Translations under genes and position numbers: made by a program
Assembly (NCBI RefSeq): GCF_048569485.1
Contig: NC_134357.1
Coordinates: forward strand, 233,588,735 to 233,652,734
Source of the DNA: Anomaloglossus baeobatrachus
Lineage: Eukaryota > Chordata > Amphibia > Anura > Aromobatidae
Length of the DNA stretch: 64,000 nucleotides
Direction of reading: 5' to 3'
Notes under the pieces: model-generated
The model's input: only the letters and a program-made list of their open reading frames with translations
Told to the model about the DNA's origin: nothing
Database searches by the model: none
Shown: positions 47,766-58,749 of the stretch, in pieces
How the letters are laid out: every line of letters starts with the position of its first letter
How positions within the stretch are numbered: the stretch's first letter is position 1

Positions 47766-48099
47766 GAGACCGACCGACGATAGTACAGCTAGTACACACA
47801 TATATTTGAAGAAAAATTCACAAAATTCACATAAACAGACGTAAATCTACACACAGTCATACACACATCATACACACAGACACATTAGAGGTATTAATAT
47901 GGGGAAGTCGGCAGCAGCCTTACTCACCTCCCCAGCTTGTCTTCGTCCAGCTCCTCCAGGGTATGTGGCTGTGCAGGCTGCACTGCGTGATGGCTGGGGG
48001 CAAATACAGCACAGGGGGCATAGACAGCACTGGGTGGACATATATGTTACTGGGGTCACCAGGGGGTATATATATTACTGGGGGTGCATGGACATCACT

Positions 48100-48335
48100 G
48101 GGGGCATCCATGTTACTCGGGTGGCATACACATTACTGGGGTTAGTGAGGGGGGCATACACATTATTGGGGTCCATGGGGGGGGGCATAAACATTACTAG
48201 GGGAATAAACATTACTGGGGTCAGTGGAGGGGGCATACACATTACTGGGGTCCGTGGGGGGGGGCATACACATTACTAAGGGGCATAAACATTACTGGGG
48301 TCAGTGGGGGGGCATACACATTACTAGGGCCTGTG
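48100..48335 (+). repeat. Minisatellite of ACATTACTGGGG-type units
   Basis: Units such as GGGGCATACACATTACTGGG and CATAAACATTACTGGGGTCA alternate with G runs. Unit length varies from about 20 to 40. Confidence 0.8.
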
Positions 48336-48394
48336 GAGCCTACATACTGACAGTGGTGGCCTGTGGGGCATACATACTGGCCCTAGGGATGCTT

Positions 48395-48655
48395 AGGGCA
48401 CAGGCTGGCAGCGGTGGAAGACGCTCAGGGCCCAAGCTGGCAGCACTGGAGGGTGCTGAGGGCATAAGCTGGCAGCACTGCGGGGGGGGGCGCTGAGAGC
48501 ACAGGCTGGCAGCACTGCGGCGGGGCGCTGAGGGCACAGGCTGGCAGTACTGGGGGGGAGGGTGTTGAGCGCACAGGCTGGCAGCACTGGGGGAACTGAG
48601 GGCACAGGATGGCAGCACTGAAGGCACAGGATGGCAGCACTGGGGGGGCACTGAG
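48395..48655 (+). repeat. Minisatellite of GGCACAGGCTGGCAGCACTG units
   Basis: The unit CACAGGCTGGCAGCACTG with a following G run and GCGCTGAG repeats about eight times, with unit lengths of about 25-38 bases. Confidence 0.85.
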
Positions 48656-48737
48656 GGCTCCTCTGGCTGCTTTCTCTGAGTCCCCTCTGTTTCTGCTTTT
48701 TTCTATTGCAGGTACAGGGGGGCCAGAGAAGACAAGT

Positions 48738-49242
48738 CTGCACTGTCCTCCTGCACTCACTCTGCACTGTCCTCCTGCACTCACTCTGCACTGTCCTCGT
48801 GCACTCACTCTGCACTGTCCTCCTGCACTCACTCTGCACTGTCCTCCTGCACTCACTCTGCACTGTCCTCCTGCACTCACTCTGCACTGTCCTCCTGCAC
48901 TCACTCTGCACTGTCCTCCTGCACTCACTCTGCACTGTCCTCCTACACTCACTCTGCACTGTCCTTCTGCACTCACTCTGCACTGTCCTCGTGCACTCAC
49001 TCTGCACTGTCCTTCTGCACTCACTCTGCACTGTCCTCCTGCACTCACTCTGCTCTACCCTCCTGCACTCACTCTGCTCTACCCTCCTGCACTCACTCTG
49101 CTCTCCCCTCCTGCACTCACTCTGCTCTCCCCTCCTGCACTCACTCTGCACTGTCCTCCTGCACTCACTCTGCTCTCCCCTCCTGCACTCACTCTGCTCT
49201 CCCTTCCTGCACTCACTCTGCACTATCCTCTTGCACTCACAC
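48738..49242 (+). repeat. 24-bp minisatellite (about 21 copies)
   Basis: The unit CTGCACTGTCCTCCTGCACT plus CACT repeats about 21 times with regional variants (CTGCTCTACC, CTGCTCTCCC) clustered toward the right. Each unit is roughly two related 12-mers. Because 24 is divisible by three, long open frames appear on both strands (48393-49223 minus, 48609-49469 plus); these are products of periodicity and not genes. Confidence 0.95.
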
Positions 49243-49700
49243 TGCTCCCTCCCTGCTGCTGCTCTTACCTCAGTTGCAGAACAAACGAAGCAGCCGCTGT
49301 GGAGAGCCGGTCATATGTGAGGATCCTGGGCAGAAGAGGCAGGCAAAGGGGGGGTGGCCAGCATAGAGCGAGCAGCAGGAGGAGACAAGGAAGACATCCC
49401 GAGGAGTGTATGTGTCCAGCATTCAGAGGGGACGTGGACGACAGCAAAGCGGCGTGCCCAGCAGCATAGATGCCATGGAAGGCATCCAGAGATTGTGGTC
49501 TGCATCCGGAGGGGGCGTGGTCGGCAGAGTGCGGGGGCGTGGCAGCTGCCTCTCACTACACTGCGGGATTACAGAGCTCCCGGGCGTGAGAACGGGACTG
49601 GACTATAAAATCGGGGCTGTCCGGCTGTATCCGGGACGGTTGGGAGGTATGTATCAGTTTAACCATGAACTCCAATATGGTGAATCAAACTGATTTATAA

Positions 49701-49851
49701 TTTGAAAAGCAGCCAGTCTAGTATAACATAATCCATTTTGGTCTTAAGTTCAGACCTTTATCAGTTAGAACATGCAGTATGTTCTAACTGATGAAGTTCT
49801 GAACTTAAGACCAAAATGGATTATGTTATACTAGACTGGCTGCTTTTCAAA
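49701..49851. repeat. Near-perfect 151-bp palindrome
   Basis: Left arm 49701-49774 and right arm 49778-49851 are inverted copies with about three mismatches: TTTGAAAAGCAGCCAGTCTA at the left end and TAGACTGGCTGCTTTTCAAA at the right, with GTTAGAACAT next to the centre. The loop is about 3 bases. No target duplication is visible. Confidence 0.92.
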
Positions 49852-50275
49852 ACTTAAATCCATGTGATTTAAGTATTGTAGTGCACATGCATCTTTGACC
49901 TTTCCCCCACCTGCTTATTACAGTACTTTGCTCTGCCTGCAGCAAGGCAGAGAGAAGTGTGCATGCTCAGGAACGCAATGGAGGACTCTGTGTGGTTGAC
50001 GTAGGACTCATCATCCACATGGTGCAGGGAAGGAGGACAGTGATCACAAGCAGAGAGGAGTCGCTGGACCGAGACCAGTAACGCCGATCGGACCGGACCG
50101 AGACCAGCAATGCTGATTGGACCGGACAACCTCACAGGTGAGTATAATAAAAGCTGTTTTTTATGTTATACACAGCGGCCTAGGCACTTATATCAAGTTT
50201 TCTATATTGCTGAGTTTACTGGTGGTGACTGCAGTTTATAGGGTATAAATCGGGTGACAGGTTCCTTTTAAGTAC
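49852..50275. repeat. Half of a TTAA-type MITE, with a 30-bp duplication
   Basis: The right end CGGGTGACAGGTTCCTTTTA resembles the ends of the TTAA MITEs at 11222 and 18179. A GGACCGAGACCAG/GCCGATCGGACC unit is duplicated at about 50066-50127. The matching left end was not found. Confidence 0.35.
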
Positions 50276-50582
50276 AAAATAAGAATACTATTTTACGCAT
50301 GCTTTAAAGTATTTAAGCGTGTCTCTTGGGGTTATTGAGCCTTGGAATATTGAGCTTGTGGAAGCTAGTGAAGTAATTTTTAGAGCGTACACGTTAGAAT
50401 ATGGAAGTCTAAGAGATGATACAGAAAAAGGAATGTAGATGGAAGTAAAAAAGGAATGAGAGGAAGAATAAACAAGATAGTGAAAGGAAAAAAAAATGGC
50501 TAGAGAATATAAAATTGGAATAGTAGAAAATGTAATGAAACTCATCAACACTTGAAATAAAGGTAGCAACCCCCTTAACCTA

Positions 50583-52099
50583 CAAGTGTATCTCAATAAA
50601 TTAGAATATCATCAAAAAGTTAATTTATTTCAGTAATTCAATACAAAAAGGGAAACACATATATTATACAGAGTCATTAGAAACAGAGGGATCTATTTCA
50701 AGTGTTTATTTGTGTTAACGTTGATGATTATAGCTACAGCCAATAACCTAAAAGTCATTATCTTAGAAAATTAGACTAATTACCACAAAACACATGCAAA
50801 GGCTTCCTAACCATTTAAAATGGTCCCTTAGTCTGGTTCAGTAGGCTTCACAATCATGGGGAAGACTGCCGACTTGACAGATGTCCAGATGGAGGGTAGG
50901 CCACAAAAGGTGATTGCTAAAGATGCTAGCTGTTAACCGAGTGCTGTATCTAAGCATATTAATGGAAAGTTGAGTTGAAGGAAAAAATGTGGTAGAAAAA
51001 GGTGCACATGCAACCTGGATAACCGCAGTCTTGACAGGATTGTTAAGAAAAGGCCATTCAAAACTTTGGGGGAGATTCACAAGGAATGGATTGCTGCTAG
51101 AGTCAGTGCTTCAAGAGCCCCCACAAATACTTATTTAAGACATGGGCTACAACTGTCGCATTCCTTGTGTCAAGCCACTCATGACCAATAGACAATGCCA
51201 CAAGTGTCTTACTTGGGTCAAGGAGAAAAATAACTAGAATGTTGCTCAGTGGTCCAAGGTGCTGTTTTCAGATGAAAGTAAATTTTATATTTCATTTGGA
51301 AATCAAGGTCCCAGAGTCTGGAGGAAGAGTGGAGAGGCCACAATCCAAGCTGCTGAGGTCTAGTGTGAAGTCTCCACAATCAGTGATGGTTTGGGGAGCC
51401 ATGTCATCTGCTGGTGTAGGTCCACTGTGTTTTATCAAGATCAAAGTCAGCGTAGTCATCTATCAAGAAATTGTAGAGATCTTCAGGCCTCCCTCTGCTG
51501 ACAAGCTTTTTGGAGATGGAAATGTCATTTTCCAGCAGGACTTGGCACCTGCCCACTCTGTCAAAAGTACCAATACCTGGTTTAATAACCACAGTATCAC
51601 TATGCTTGATTGGCCAGCAAACTCACCTGACCTAAACCCCATTGAGCATCTATGGGGCGTTGTCAAGAGGAAGATCAGAGACACCAGACCCAGCAATGCA
51701 GACAAGCTGAAGGCTGCTATCAAAGCAACCTGGGCTTCTATAACACCTCAGCAGTGCCACAGGCTGATCACCTCCATGCCACGCCGCATTGATGCAATAA
51801 TTCATGCAAAAGGAGCCCTAACAAAGTATTGAGTGCATTTACTTTACATACTTTTCAGTTGGCCAACATTTCAGAGTTTAAAGTAATTTTTTCAGTTGGT
51901 CTTATATAATATTATATAATGACTTTTGATTTTTCATTGGCTGTAAGCGATAATCATCAACATTAACAGACATAAACACTTGAAATAGATCCCTCTGTTT
52001 GTAATGGCTTTATATAATATATGTGCTTGCCTTTTTTGTATTGCATTACTAAAGTAAATGAAATTTTGGATGATATTCTAATATGTTGAGATGCCCTTG
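50583..52099 (+). mobile_element. Tc1-like element, broken
   Basis: The ends CAAGTGTATCTCAATAAATT and, inverted, CAAGGGCATCTCAACATATT carry TA on both sides (50581-50582, 52100-52101). Inner repeats (GAAACAGAGGGATCTATTTC against GAAATAGATCCCTCTGTTTG in reverse) give an IR/DR structure. At 1517 bp it is near full length, but the transposase gene is interrupted. Confidence 0.92.
51239..51832 (+). pseudogene. Tc1-like transposase, C-terminal part; upstream frame shifted
   Basis: Open from about 51320: VERPQSKLLRSSVKSPQSVM, VWGAMSSAGVGPL, FQQDLAPAHSVK (second acidic residue), [16 protein letters not shown] (third) and ALTKY. The spacing is 34 residues (DD34E). The first acidic block (LFSDESKF) is at about 51258-51281 in a different frame, so a frameshift lies between about 51280 and 51320. 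Upstream pieces from 50858 (MGKTADLTD-like) are also broken. Confidence 0.85.
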
Positions 52100-52267
52100 T
52101 AAGTTAAAAAGTGGCAACTGAATTTAAGATATCAAACTTCATCAGAAGAACAAAGCAACCTAATCTTAGGAAGTATTTTCTAAAGCAGGGGTGTCAAACT
52201 CATTTTCACCAAGGGCCACATCAGCATTATGGTCACCTTCAAAGGGCCGCTTGTAATTGTAAGAGCT

Positions 52268-53311
52268 AATTAACAATACTACATTACATATCCCTATACA
52301 ACATTTCTTTATTAATTCAATTAAAATCGCCTGGGTAGACAGATAGGTACCAAAAATAAGTGGGACACAATGTGATGTGAGGTAGCCATAAACCTTCTGA
52401 GGCTGGGGCAGCAGGGTAAGTGCCAATTGATATTGGATTATCATTTCCCTACTAATTCCCTACCAGAATCCCTACCTGAATCTTCCTCTTGTCTTATTGT
52501 CCCCCGGGCCTCCTGATGATCCGAAAAGGGGCGGGAAAACACGTCGAGGCCGTGCTTATAGCACTCATCTCAAGAGAAGTGATTCTTCTTTATGGTTTAT
52601 TATGACTAATATGCTTATCTGGCTTTATGATGTATATTACATTTTTCTGGAGTTAAGGGGAAGCATTTTGAGCTGATGTGGTTTCTGTCACTACCAGTAC
52701 GGACCCAGTCACTTTATCGCCAGGGTATTATATATGTATGTTTACCTTTGCTTTTTTGTCCCTGTGTAAAGTATACAGCAATCAAAGGCTGTGAAAAGGC
52801 ATTATAATTTGGTCTCTTTAACAGAGGACTGGGACCTGAGATATAGCTTTTAAGGTGACAGTTTTTTACTGTTATGCATGAACATTAGCAAGTAGTCTCT
52901 GTATAAGAGACACAATAACCCCACTCCAGAATAATTAATATTTGTCACCATTGTGTGTATTTGGTGTTTCTATGTTGCTAGGGTGATCCAGGAGTGAGTG
53001 AGGGATAGCCGACGTAGAACTGGGGCGCCCAGATAAGTTAGGGTGTCATACCCTCCGTTGGTAGGCAGGGGCTACAACAGGGAATTAATAGGGAAATGAT
53101 AATCCAATATTAATTGGCACTTACCCTAATGCCCCAGCCTCAGAAGGTTTATAACTACCTCACATCACATTGTGTCCCCCTTATTTTTGGTACTTATCTG
53201 TCTACCCGGGCGATTTTCATTGAAGTACAAAAGAAATGTTTAATAGGGATATGTAATGTACTATTGCTAATTGGCTTTGAGACTATTCCAAGATTGTTGG
53301 CTTTGTGAACC
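52268..53311. mobile_element. 1.04-kb inverted-repeat insert with 14-bp target duplication
   Basis: An exact 14-bp repeat TAATTGTAAGAGCT lies at 52254-52267 and 53312-53325. A left arm at about 52275-52470 is an inverted copy of about 53045-53275 (shared ATTACATATCCCTAT, GGTAGACAGATA, GGACACAATGTGATGTGAGG, CCTTCTGAGGCTGGGGCA, CAATATTGGATTATCATTTC-type blocks). The spacer of about 575 bp carries CTGATGATCCGAAAAGGGGC, then GGGAAAACACGTCGAGGC. The long duplication again suggests retroposition. Confidence 0.7.
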
Positions 53312-53329
53312 TAATTGTAAGAGCTCATG

Positions 53330-54130
53330 CAGATCTCCATGCAGCACGGTATGAGCATGAACTGCAATGGACAAACTGGTTAGGCGCTATACGAGAGCTG
53401 TCCCTGGATAGTAGTGCTATACGACAGCTGTCCCTGGGTACTAGGGCTGTATGAGAGTTCTCCCTGGAACAAGGGCTAGGGTAGTAGGGCTATTTAAGAG
53501 CTGAGTTGTTGGGCTAAAGGAATTGTCTCTGATTTGTAGGGCAAAGTGTGTTGTCCTTGGGTTGTAGGGCTAAAGGTGCTGTCCATGGGGTATAAATCCC
53601 ACCACAGGCATTATATACCCAAAAAACCCAGTCATCCTCCAGCATTACACAACCCTTAAAATACCACCACAGGCCTAAACCCTGAATCACATACCCCATA
53701 ATTTCCCAGCAAAAGCATTCCCCCCCCCTGAATTGCACATACCCCAAATCCCATGACAGGAATTATAGACCCCCAAAATTCCACAGCAGGCATATCCAGA
53801 GTATACAGACCCACAAAATCATAATATAGGCAACCCCCAGCATCTTACACCCCAACATATTCCACCACAGGAGTCCTGACAGCTTTGTATTCCCCACAAA
53901 TCCCAAGACAGACATCCCTACAGGATTGCACCCCCCCCCCAAATCCCTATATAGGTATCCCCATAGCATTATAGACCCTAAAATACCACCACAGGCATCG
54001 CCAGCATAGTACAACCTCCAAAACCCACCACATGCATACTCCATATTATAACCTTCCCAAATCACACCAAAGCGATCCCGCTGTATTATATCCCCTAAAT
54101 CGCACCACAGTAATCCCTCCCTGACAAAGC
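53330..54130. repeat. Degenerate tandem repeats inside the hAT element
   Basis: The left part has units of about 30 bases (GCTATACGAGAGCTGTCCCT and variants). The right part has units of about 36 bases with CCCAAAATCCCACCACAGG-type sequence. Both are strongly diverged. Confidence 0.6.
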
Positions 54131-54374
54131 TGCCTTCGTGCGGCGATACGAGTGGGATATGCTTCCCTATGATCAGTTTTTTATGCTGTAGACATTTATC
54201 ATGGTTGTTATCTGCAGTTGAGGACCTCTTTGGTAATATTGAAGTTATATTTGTATACATTTTATACTACTTTATATTTTTCTGTGTGTGTTTTCAATCT
54301 TGCTTGCATGTGATTCCCTATTACAGGGATTATGTATCACTGTTGCTCTGCTTGCTGACTATTTAATATATTTA

Positions 54375-56026
54375 CAGTTAGGTTCAGAAATATTTGGACA
54401 GTGACACAAGTTTTGTTATTTTAGCTGTTTACCAAAACATGTTCAGAAATACAATTATATATATAATATGGGCTGAAAGTGCACACTCCCAGCTGCAATA
54501 TGAGAGTTTTCACATCCAAATCGGAGAAAGGGTTTAGGAATCATAGCTCTGTAATGCATAGCCTCCTCTTTTTCAAGGGACCAAAAGTAATTGGACAAGG
54601 GACTCTAAGGGCTGCAATTAACTCTGAAGGCGTCTCCCTCGTTAACCTGTAATCAATGAAGTAGTTAAAAGGTCTGGGGTTAATTACAGGTGTGTGGTTT
54701 TGCATTTGGAAGCTGTTGCTGTGACCAGACAACATGTGGTCTAAGGAACTCTCAATTGAGGTGAAGCAGAACATCCTAAGGCTGAAAAAAAAGAAAAAAT
54801 CCATCAGAGAGATAGCAGACATGCTTGGAGTAGCAAAATCAACAGTCGGGTACATTCTGAGAAAAAAGGAATTGACTGGTGAGCTTGGGAACTCAAAAAG
54901 GCCTGGGCGTCCACGGATGACAACAGTGGTGGATGATCGCCGCATACTTTCTTTGGTGAATAAGAACCCGTTCACAACATCAACTGAAGTCCAGAACACT
55001 CTCAGTGAAGTAGGTGAATCTGTCTCTAAGTCAACAGTAAAGAGAAGACTCCATGAAAGTAAATACAAAGGGTTCACATCTAGATGCAAACCATTCATCA
55101 ATTCCAAAAATAGACAGGCCAGAGTTAAATTTGCTGAAAAACACCTCATGAAGCCAGCTCAGTTCTGGAAAAGTATTCTATGGACAGATGAGACAAAGAT
55201 CAACCTGTACCAGAATGATGGGAAGAAAAAAGTTTGGAGAAGAAAGGGAACGGCACATGATCCAAGGCACACCACATCCTCTGTAAAACATGGTGGAGGC
55301 AACGTGATGGCATGGGCATGCATGGCTTTCAATGGCACTGGGTCACTTGTGTTTATTGATGACATAACAGCAGACAAGAGTAGCCGGATGAATTCTGAAG
55401 TGTACCGGGATAAACTTTCAGCCCAGATTCAGCCAAATGCCGCAAAGTTGATCGGACGGCGCTTCATAGTACAGATGGACAATGACCCCAAGCATACAGC
55501 CAAAGCTACCCAGGAGTTCATGAGTGCAAAAAAGTGGAACATTCTGCAATGGCCAAGTCAATCACCAGATCTTAACCCAATTGAGCATGCATTTCACTTG
55601 CTCAAATCCAGACTTAAGACGGAAAGACCTACAAACAAGCAAGACCTGAAGGCTGCGGCTGTAAAGGCCTGGCAAAGCATTAAAAAGGAGGAAACCCAGC
55701 GTTTGGTGATGTCCATGGGTTCCAGACTTAAGGCAGTGATTGCCTCCAAAGGATTCGCAACAAAATATTGAAAATAAAAATATTTTGTTTGGGTTTGGTT
55801 TATTTGTCCAATTACTTTTGACCTCCTAAAATGTGGAGTGTTTGTAAAGAAATGTGTACAATTCCTACAATTTCTATCAGATATTTTTGTTCAAACCTTC
55901 AAATTAAACGTTACAATCTGCACTTGAATTCTGTTGTAGAGATTTCATTTCAAATCCAATGTGGTAGCATGCAGAGCCCAACTCGCGAAAATTGTGTCAC
56001 TGTCCAAATATTTCTGGACCTAACTG
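54375..56026 (+). mobile_element. Tc1-like element, full length, IR/DR type
   Basis: The ends CAGTTAGGTTCAGAAATATT and, inverted, CAGTTAGGTCCAGAAATATT carry TA on both sides (54373-54374, 56027-56028). The inner direct repeats CCAAAAGTAATTGGACAA (54582-54599) and its inverted copy (about 55804-55822) are about 225 bp from each end, the IR/DR layout of Sleeping Beauty-like elements. Length 1652 bp. It is inserted in the hAT element 52186-58202 and is the parent type of the deleted copy at 15374-16611. Confidence 0.95.
54734..55771 (+). CDS. Tc1-like DD34E transposase, intact
   Basis: The 345-residue protein has no stop or frameshift. Order: an N-terminal helix-turn-helix (about 8-48, SIREIADMLGVAKSTVGYIL); KRPGRPRM (55-62), a GRPR-type hook and likely nuclear-import signal; a second helix-turn-helix (about 65-110); then the DDE domain with WTDET (Asp152), SSVKHGGGNVM, MDNDPKHTA (Asp249) and NPIEHAF (Glu284), 34 residues between the last two; and the C-terminal FATKY. 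It cuts and pastes the element at TA sites by binding the inner and outer repeats. The ATG at 54734 is the only start that keeps a normal N-terminus. All catalytic residues are present, so activity is possible; promoter strength and family copy number cannot be judged here. Confidence 0.94.
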   Translation: MWSKELSIEVKQNILRLKKKKKSIREIADMLGVAKSTVGYILRKKELTGELGNSKRPGRPRMTTVVDDRRILSLVNKNPFTTSTEVQNTLSEVGESVSKSTVKRRLHESKYKGFTSRCKPFINSKNRQARVKFAEKHLMKPAQFWKSILWTDETKINLYQNDGKKKVWRRKGTAHDPRHTTSSVKHGGGNVMAWACMAFNGTGSLVFIDDITADKSSRMNSEVYRDKLSAQIQPNAAKLIGRRFIVQMDNDPKHTAKATQEFMSAKKWNILQWPSQSPDLNPIEHAFHLLKSRLKTERPTNKQDLKAAAVKAWQSIKKEETQRLVMSMGSRLKAVIASKGFATKY

Positions 56027-56028
56027 TA

Positions 56029-56636
56029 TATGCTTTGCATACTACTTTAGTCAAATACATCTTTATGACTCTGCATTTAGACCTTCATTGAATGTTCCTT
56101 GTTATATTTACTGATTCATGGCTTTAGCACTTTGTTGCCATTTATTCAGCCCTTGTTTTTAAAGATTTTTTTACTTGGTGGCTTTTTTTGCACTTATACT
56201 TGCAATAATGATTCTTTTTTTATATTGATTTGGTGTGCTGATATTCATGCTTAGTCTGTTCTCTCTGTTTATGCATGTTCTTTACTAGCATGGAGCACCA
56301 TCTTTCATTATTTGGTTATAGGTGTGCAGCTTTAATGTGTGTTTTCTCAAGGGAACCCCGAGATAACCTCTGGAGGTCCAGAGCCTACGGCTCACTCTGA
56401 CAGGCATAGTGAGTTGTTTGGCTAGAGATGGGGCTCAGAAGAGGATGAAGGTGTGTGGTATTAGGGGGGAGGAGGAGCAGACCTCGGAGTATTGAGGGCT
56501 AGGACCGAAATAGCGGGTAATAGAACGAAGAGTACTACCCCACAGAGAGAGAGGAAGGTCATGTGTACCATAATTCCAGGAAAATTTAAAATAAACAAAA
56601 TTGTTTGACCAAAAGAACTGTGGTGTTGCATGTCTT
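56029..56636. other. Unassigned part of the hAT element
   Basis: AT-rich sequence between the Tc1 and the LTR, presumably internal sequence of the hAT element. No frame or repeat is recognised. Confidence 0.35.
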
Positions 56637-57738
56637 TGTGCCTCCCCCGTGCCAGCAGCCGGTGCTGCTCGGATCCGGATCTGCGGTACGGCTCGAGGGG
56701 TTCTCCGGACCCGGGGGTATCGCGGGCACTCCGAATAAAAGGGGACGTATTTATACGGGATTGGTTGTGTAATGTCTGTGACGCCACCAACCGTGTGTGG
56801 TGAAATGTAGCACCACCGCTGCCTTTGTGGGGCTCCCAGGGACGTTGGGCTGGCAGCTGGATGTTAACCCCTCCGTGGGTAGGGATGGATGTCCCGGGGC
56901 CCAGTGTCTCTATGTTGAGGATGGTGAGTGCAGGGGCCGGCGCACCCGGCCAGGCCGGGGATGTTACTCATGGTCGAATAAAGCACACAAGTCCTGTGGT
57001 AAACCAAGGAGATGGTGGCCGGCTGCCGCAGACGGGTGTATCTGGTCCCACACCCGGATCGGTAGTTAAAGTCTCTCTCCTCTGCACTCAGTGTTTTGTA
57101 GAAAGAACTTCCCGATGTGAAACACGGGAGTCCGCCCCCGGTTCTTTGGTTGGGAGCCGTACCCATCTGATGCTGACCCTTGGGATCTATGGGCCCTGGC
57201 GGTTGCCCTATCCCTCTCTGTGGGTGGTTGTCTGCTTTTCGGGACTTAGGTTGGGACAGGACCTATAATCCTGCCCTCAATTGGTTAATTAGCTAGGCCG
57301 TCGGTGCCGGTCCTGGCTTCAGGGTCCAAGTACCCCCTCTGTGCACACGGTTTCCGGGTCAGTTCTCCAGTGTCAGTACCGGCGGGCTCCAACCCTGTCC
57401 CGGTCCACCTCGGATCTCCGGCAGCTGTCTTCCCGTTTCCTGCAGACTTCAGCTACCGTCTGCCACCTACCAGAGGTGACAGGGCCCCGACCCTGGCACC
57501 TGTCAGACTTTCACCTCCTCACTTAAACTCCACCTTAACTGATCTTCTTGTTTTCCTGCCTCGGGCTCTCCAGACCCCTAGGTGGGCGTTCCCTTACCAC
57601 CTGGTCCCGCCCACTGGTGTGTCTCTCCTTCTCTGAGGGGGGTGACTAGGGTTTCAGGTCATCTGGTTTAACCCTTCGTGGGATTGGTGTTATAAGGGGG
57701 CCTATGTGTGCAACTATCTGGTTTTCCAGGGCGCTATA
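56637..57738 (-). mobile_element. Solo LTR (fossil), family L
   Basis: Exact TCTT on both sides (56633-56636, 57739-57742). Landmarks GTGACGCCACCAACCG, CACCACCGCTGCC, GTCCCGGGGCCCAGTG and CCAGGGCGCT match the other family-L copies in minus orientation. A TATA-like TATAAATACG is present on the minus strand at about 56747-56756. No internal region adjoins it. Its ends have diverged more than those of the other copies. Confidence 0.65.
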
Positions 57739-58210
57739 TCTTACTACTCGATGGCATCGACAACTGGCAGCAGGGGTGATAAGCACTAGGTCTAAGCAGC
57801 AAGTAAGTGTCGTGCACCCATGCCAGAAGTAATGTTTGAACAGAGAAGCTCCTTGGCGAAGGAGAGTGGCACCCGAGCGGCCCGGGTCAGCTCTTTTCTT
57901 TAGAATGGTGCACTGCACTGCGGACCAAAAGTGATGCTGACAACACATGACGGAAATGATGTCACACCTACAAGAAGCCCATACATTGTAGCATTTTTGG
58001 TTTGTACCGTGCATGGCAGCCTCATATACAGTACAAGCTGGCAGAATTTTTTTTTAAAAATCATGGCTGGTGCTTTTTTGTGTTGGACACTATGGATGGT
58101 AGGGAAAAGCTTCCGTGTTTTACTGGCAACCCAGCTCGCAGGCCACATAAAATGATGTGGCGGGATAGATGTGGCCCGCAGGGCTTGAGTTTGACACCCC
58201 TGTTCTAAAG

Positions 58211-58749
58211 TTTGAGGTCATTATGAGCTCAAAAAAGAGTTTCAGTCAAAAAACAATAACACGATATCCTCCAAGATTTCAATAAGTGCCTCTGAAATGA
58301 AAGTCAGGATGGATGTACAAAAGTCTAAATATACAAAAGCAAAAATGGTAGACTGGACTCAAGGGTTATCATCATATACCTATAACAAAACATAACAATT
58401 AGGAAAAAAGTACACCCTGTATAGCCAATACGAAACTGGTAGCACTCAATTATATCAGAAAAAAGGTATGGTTAACGCAAAGCATGAAAAAAGTCACTAG
58501 TAGAGCTAAAATATTGTATTTAATGGGTAAATAGACCACCTTTTTTCACTTGAAGCTTTGGAGAGTTATAGTGGATCCACAAAGCCCTGAGTTTGGAACG
58601 GTAGTTCTACTGCAGCACAGACAGATGGCGCTAGAGCAGCAAAGCAGATCCGAAGAGGAAGACGTAGATACTGCAATTGGAGTAACTAAGCAGAAGAAAT
58701 GTCAGCAGACATAGCAAAGTTGGAATCCACAAAACAAATTGCTAGTCTT
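58211..58749. other. Unassigned intronic sequence
   Basis: AT-rich sequence after the hAT element. No gene or repeat boundary is seen. Confidence 0.35.

Larger units (their letters stand above)
45810..49651. mobile_element. 3.8-kb element with 13-bp inverted repeats and 6-bp duplication, class uncertain
   Basis: The ends are CATACCTCCCAAC and its exact inverted copy, flanked by TATCAG on both sides (45804-45809, 49652-49657). It holds a short palindrome (46536-46573), a core of about 1.2 kb shared with the hAT-type element at 31867-33924, three minisatellite blocks, and a GC-rich end. No transposase or other gene is seen. Six-base duplications are unusual for DNA transposons with such short repeats, so I do not name a superfamily. 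Confidence 0.65.
52186..58202. mobile_element. hAT-type element (about 2.2 kb) expanded to 6 kb by nested inserts
   Basis: An exact 8-bp duplication TTCTAAAG lies at 52178-52185 and 58203-58210. The ends CAGGGGTGTCAAACTCA and, inverted, CAGGGGTGTCAAACTCA match over 17 bases, followed by GGGCCACAT-type sequence on both sides. Inserts are 52268-53311 (14-bp duplication), 54375-56026 (Tc1) and 56637-57738 (LTR). The remaining sequence has degenerate tandem repeats and no visible transposase. Confidence 0.92.

Noticed and set aside
48393-49469. Long repetitive open frames on both strands
   Set aside because: They follow the 24-bp minisatellite on both strands, with no domain and no conserved start. 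The period is a multiple of three.
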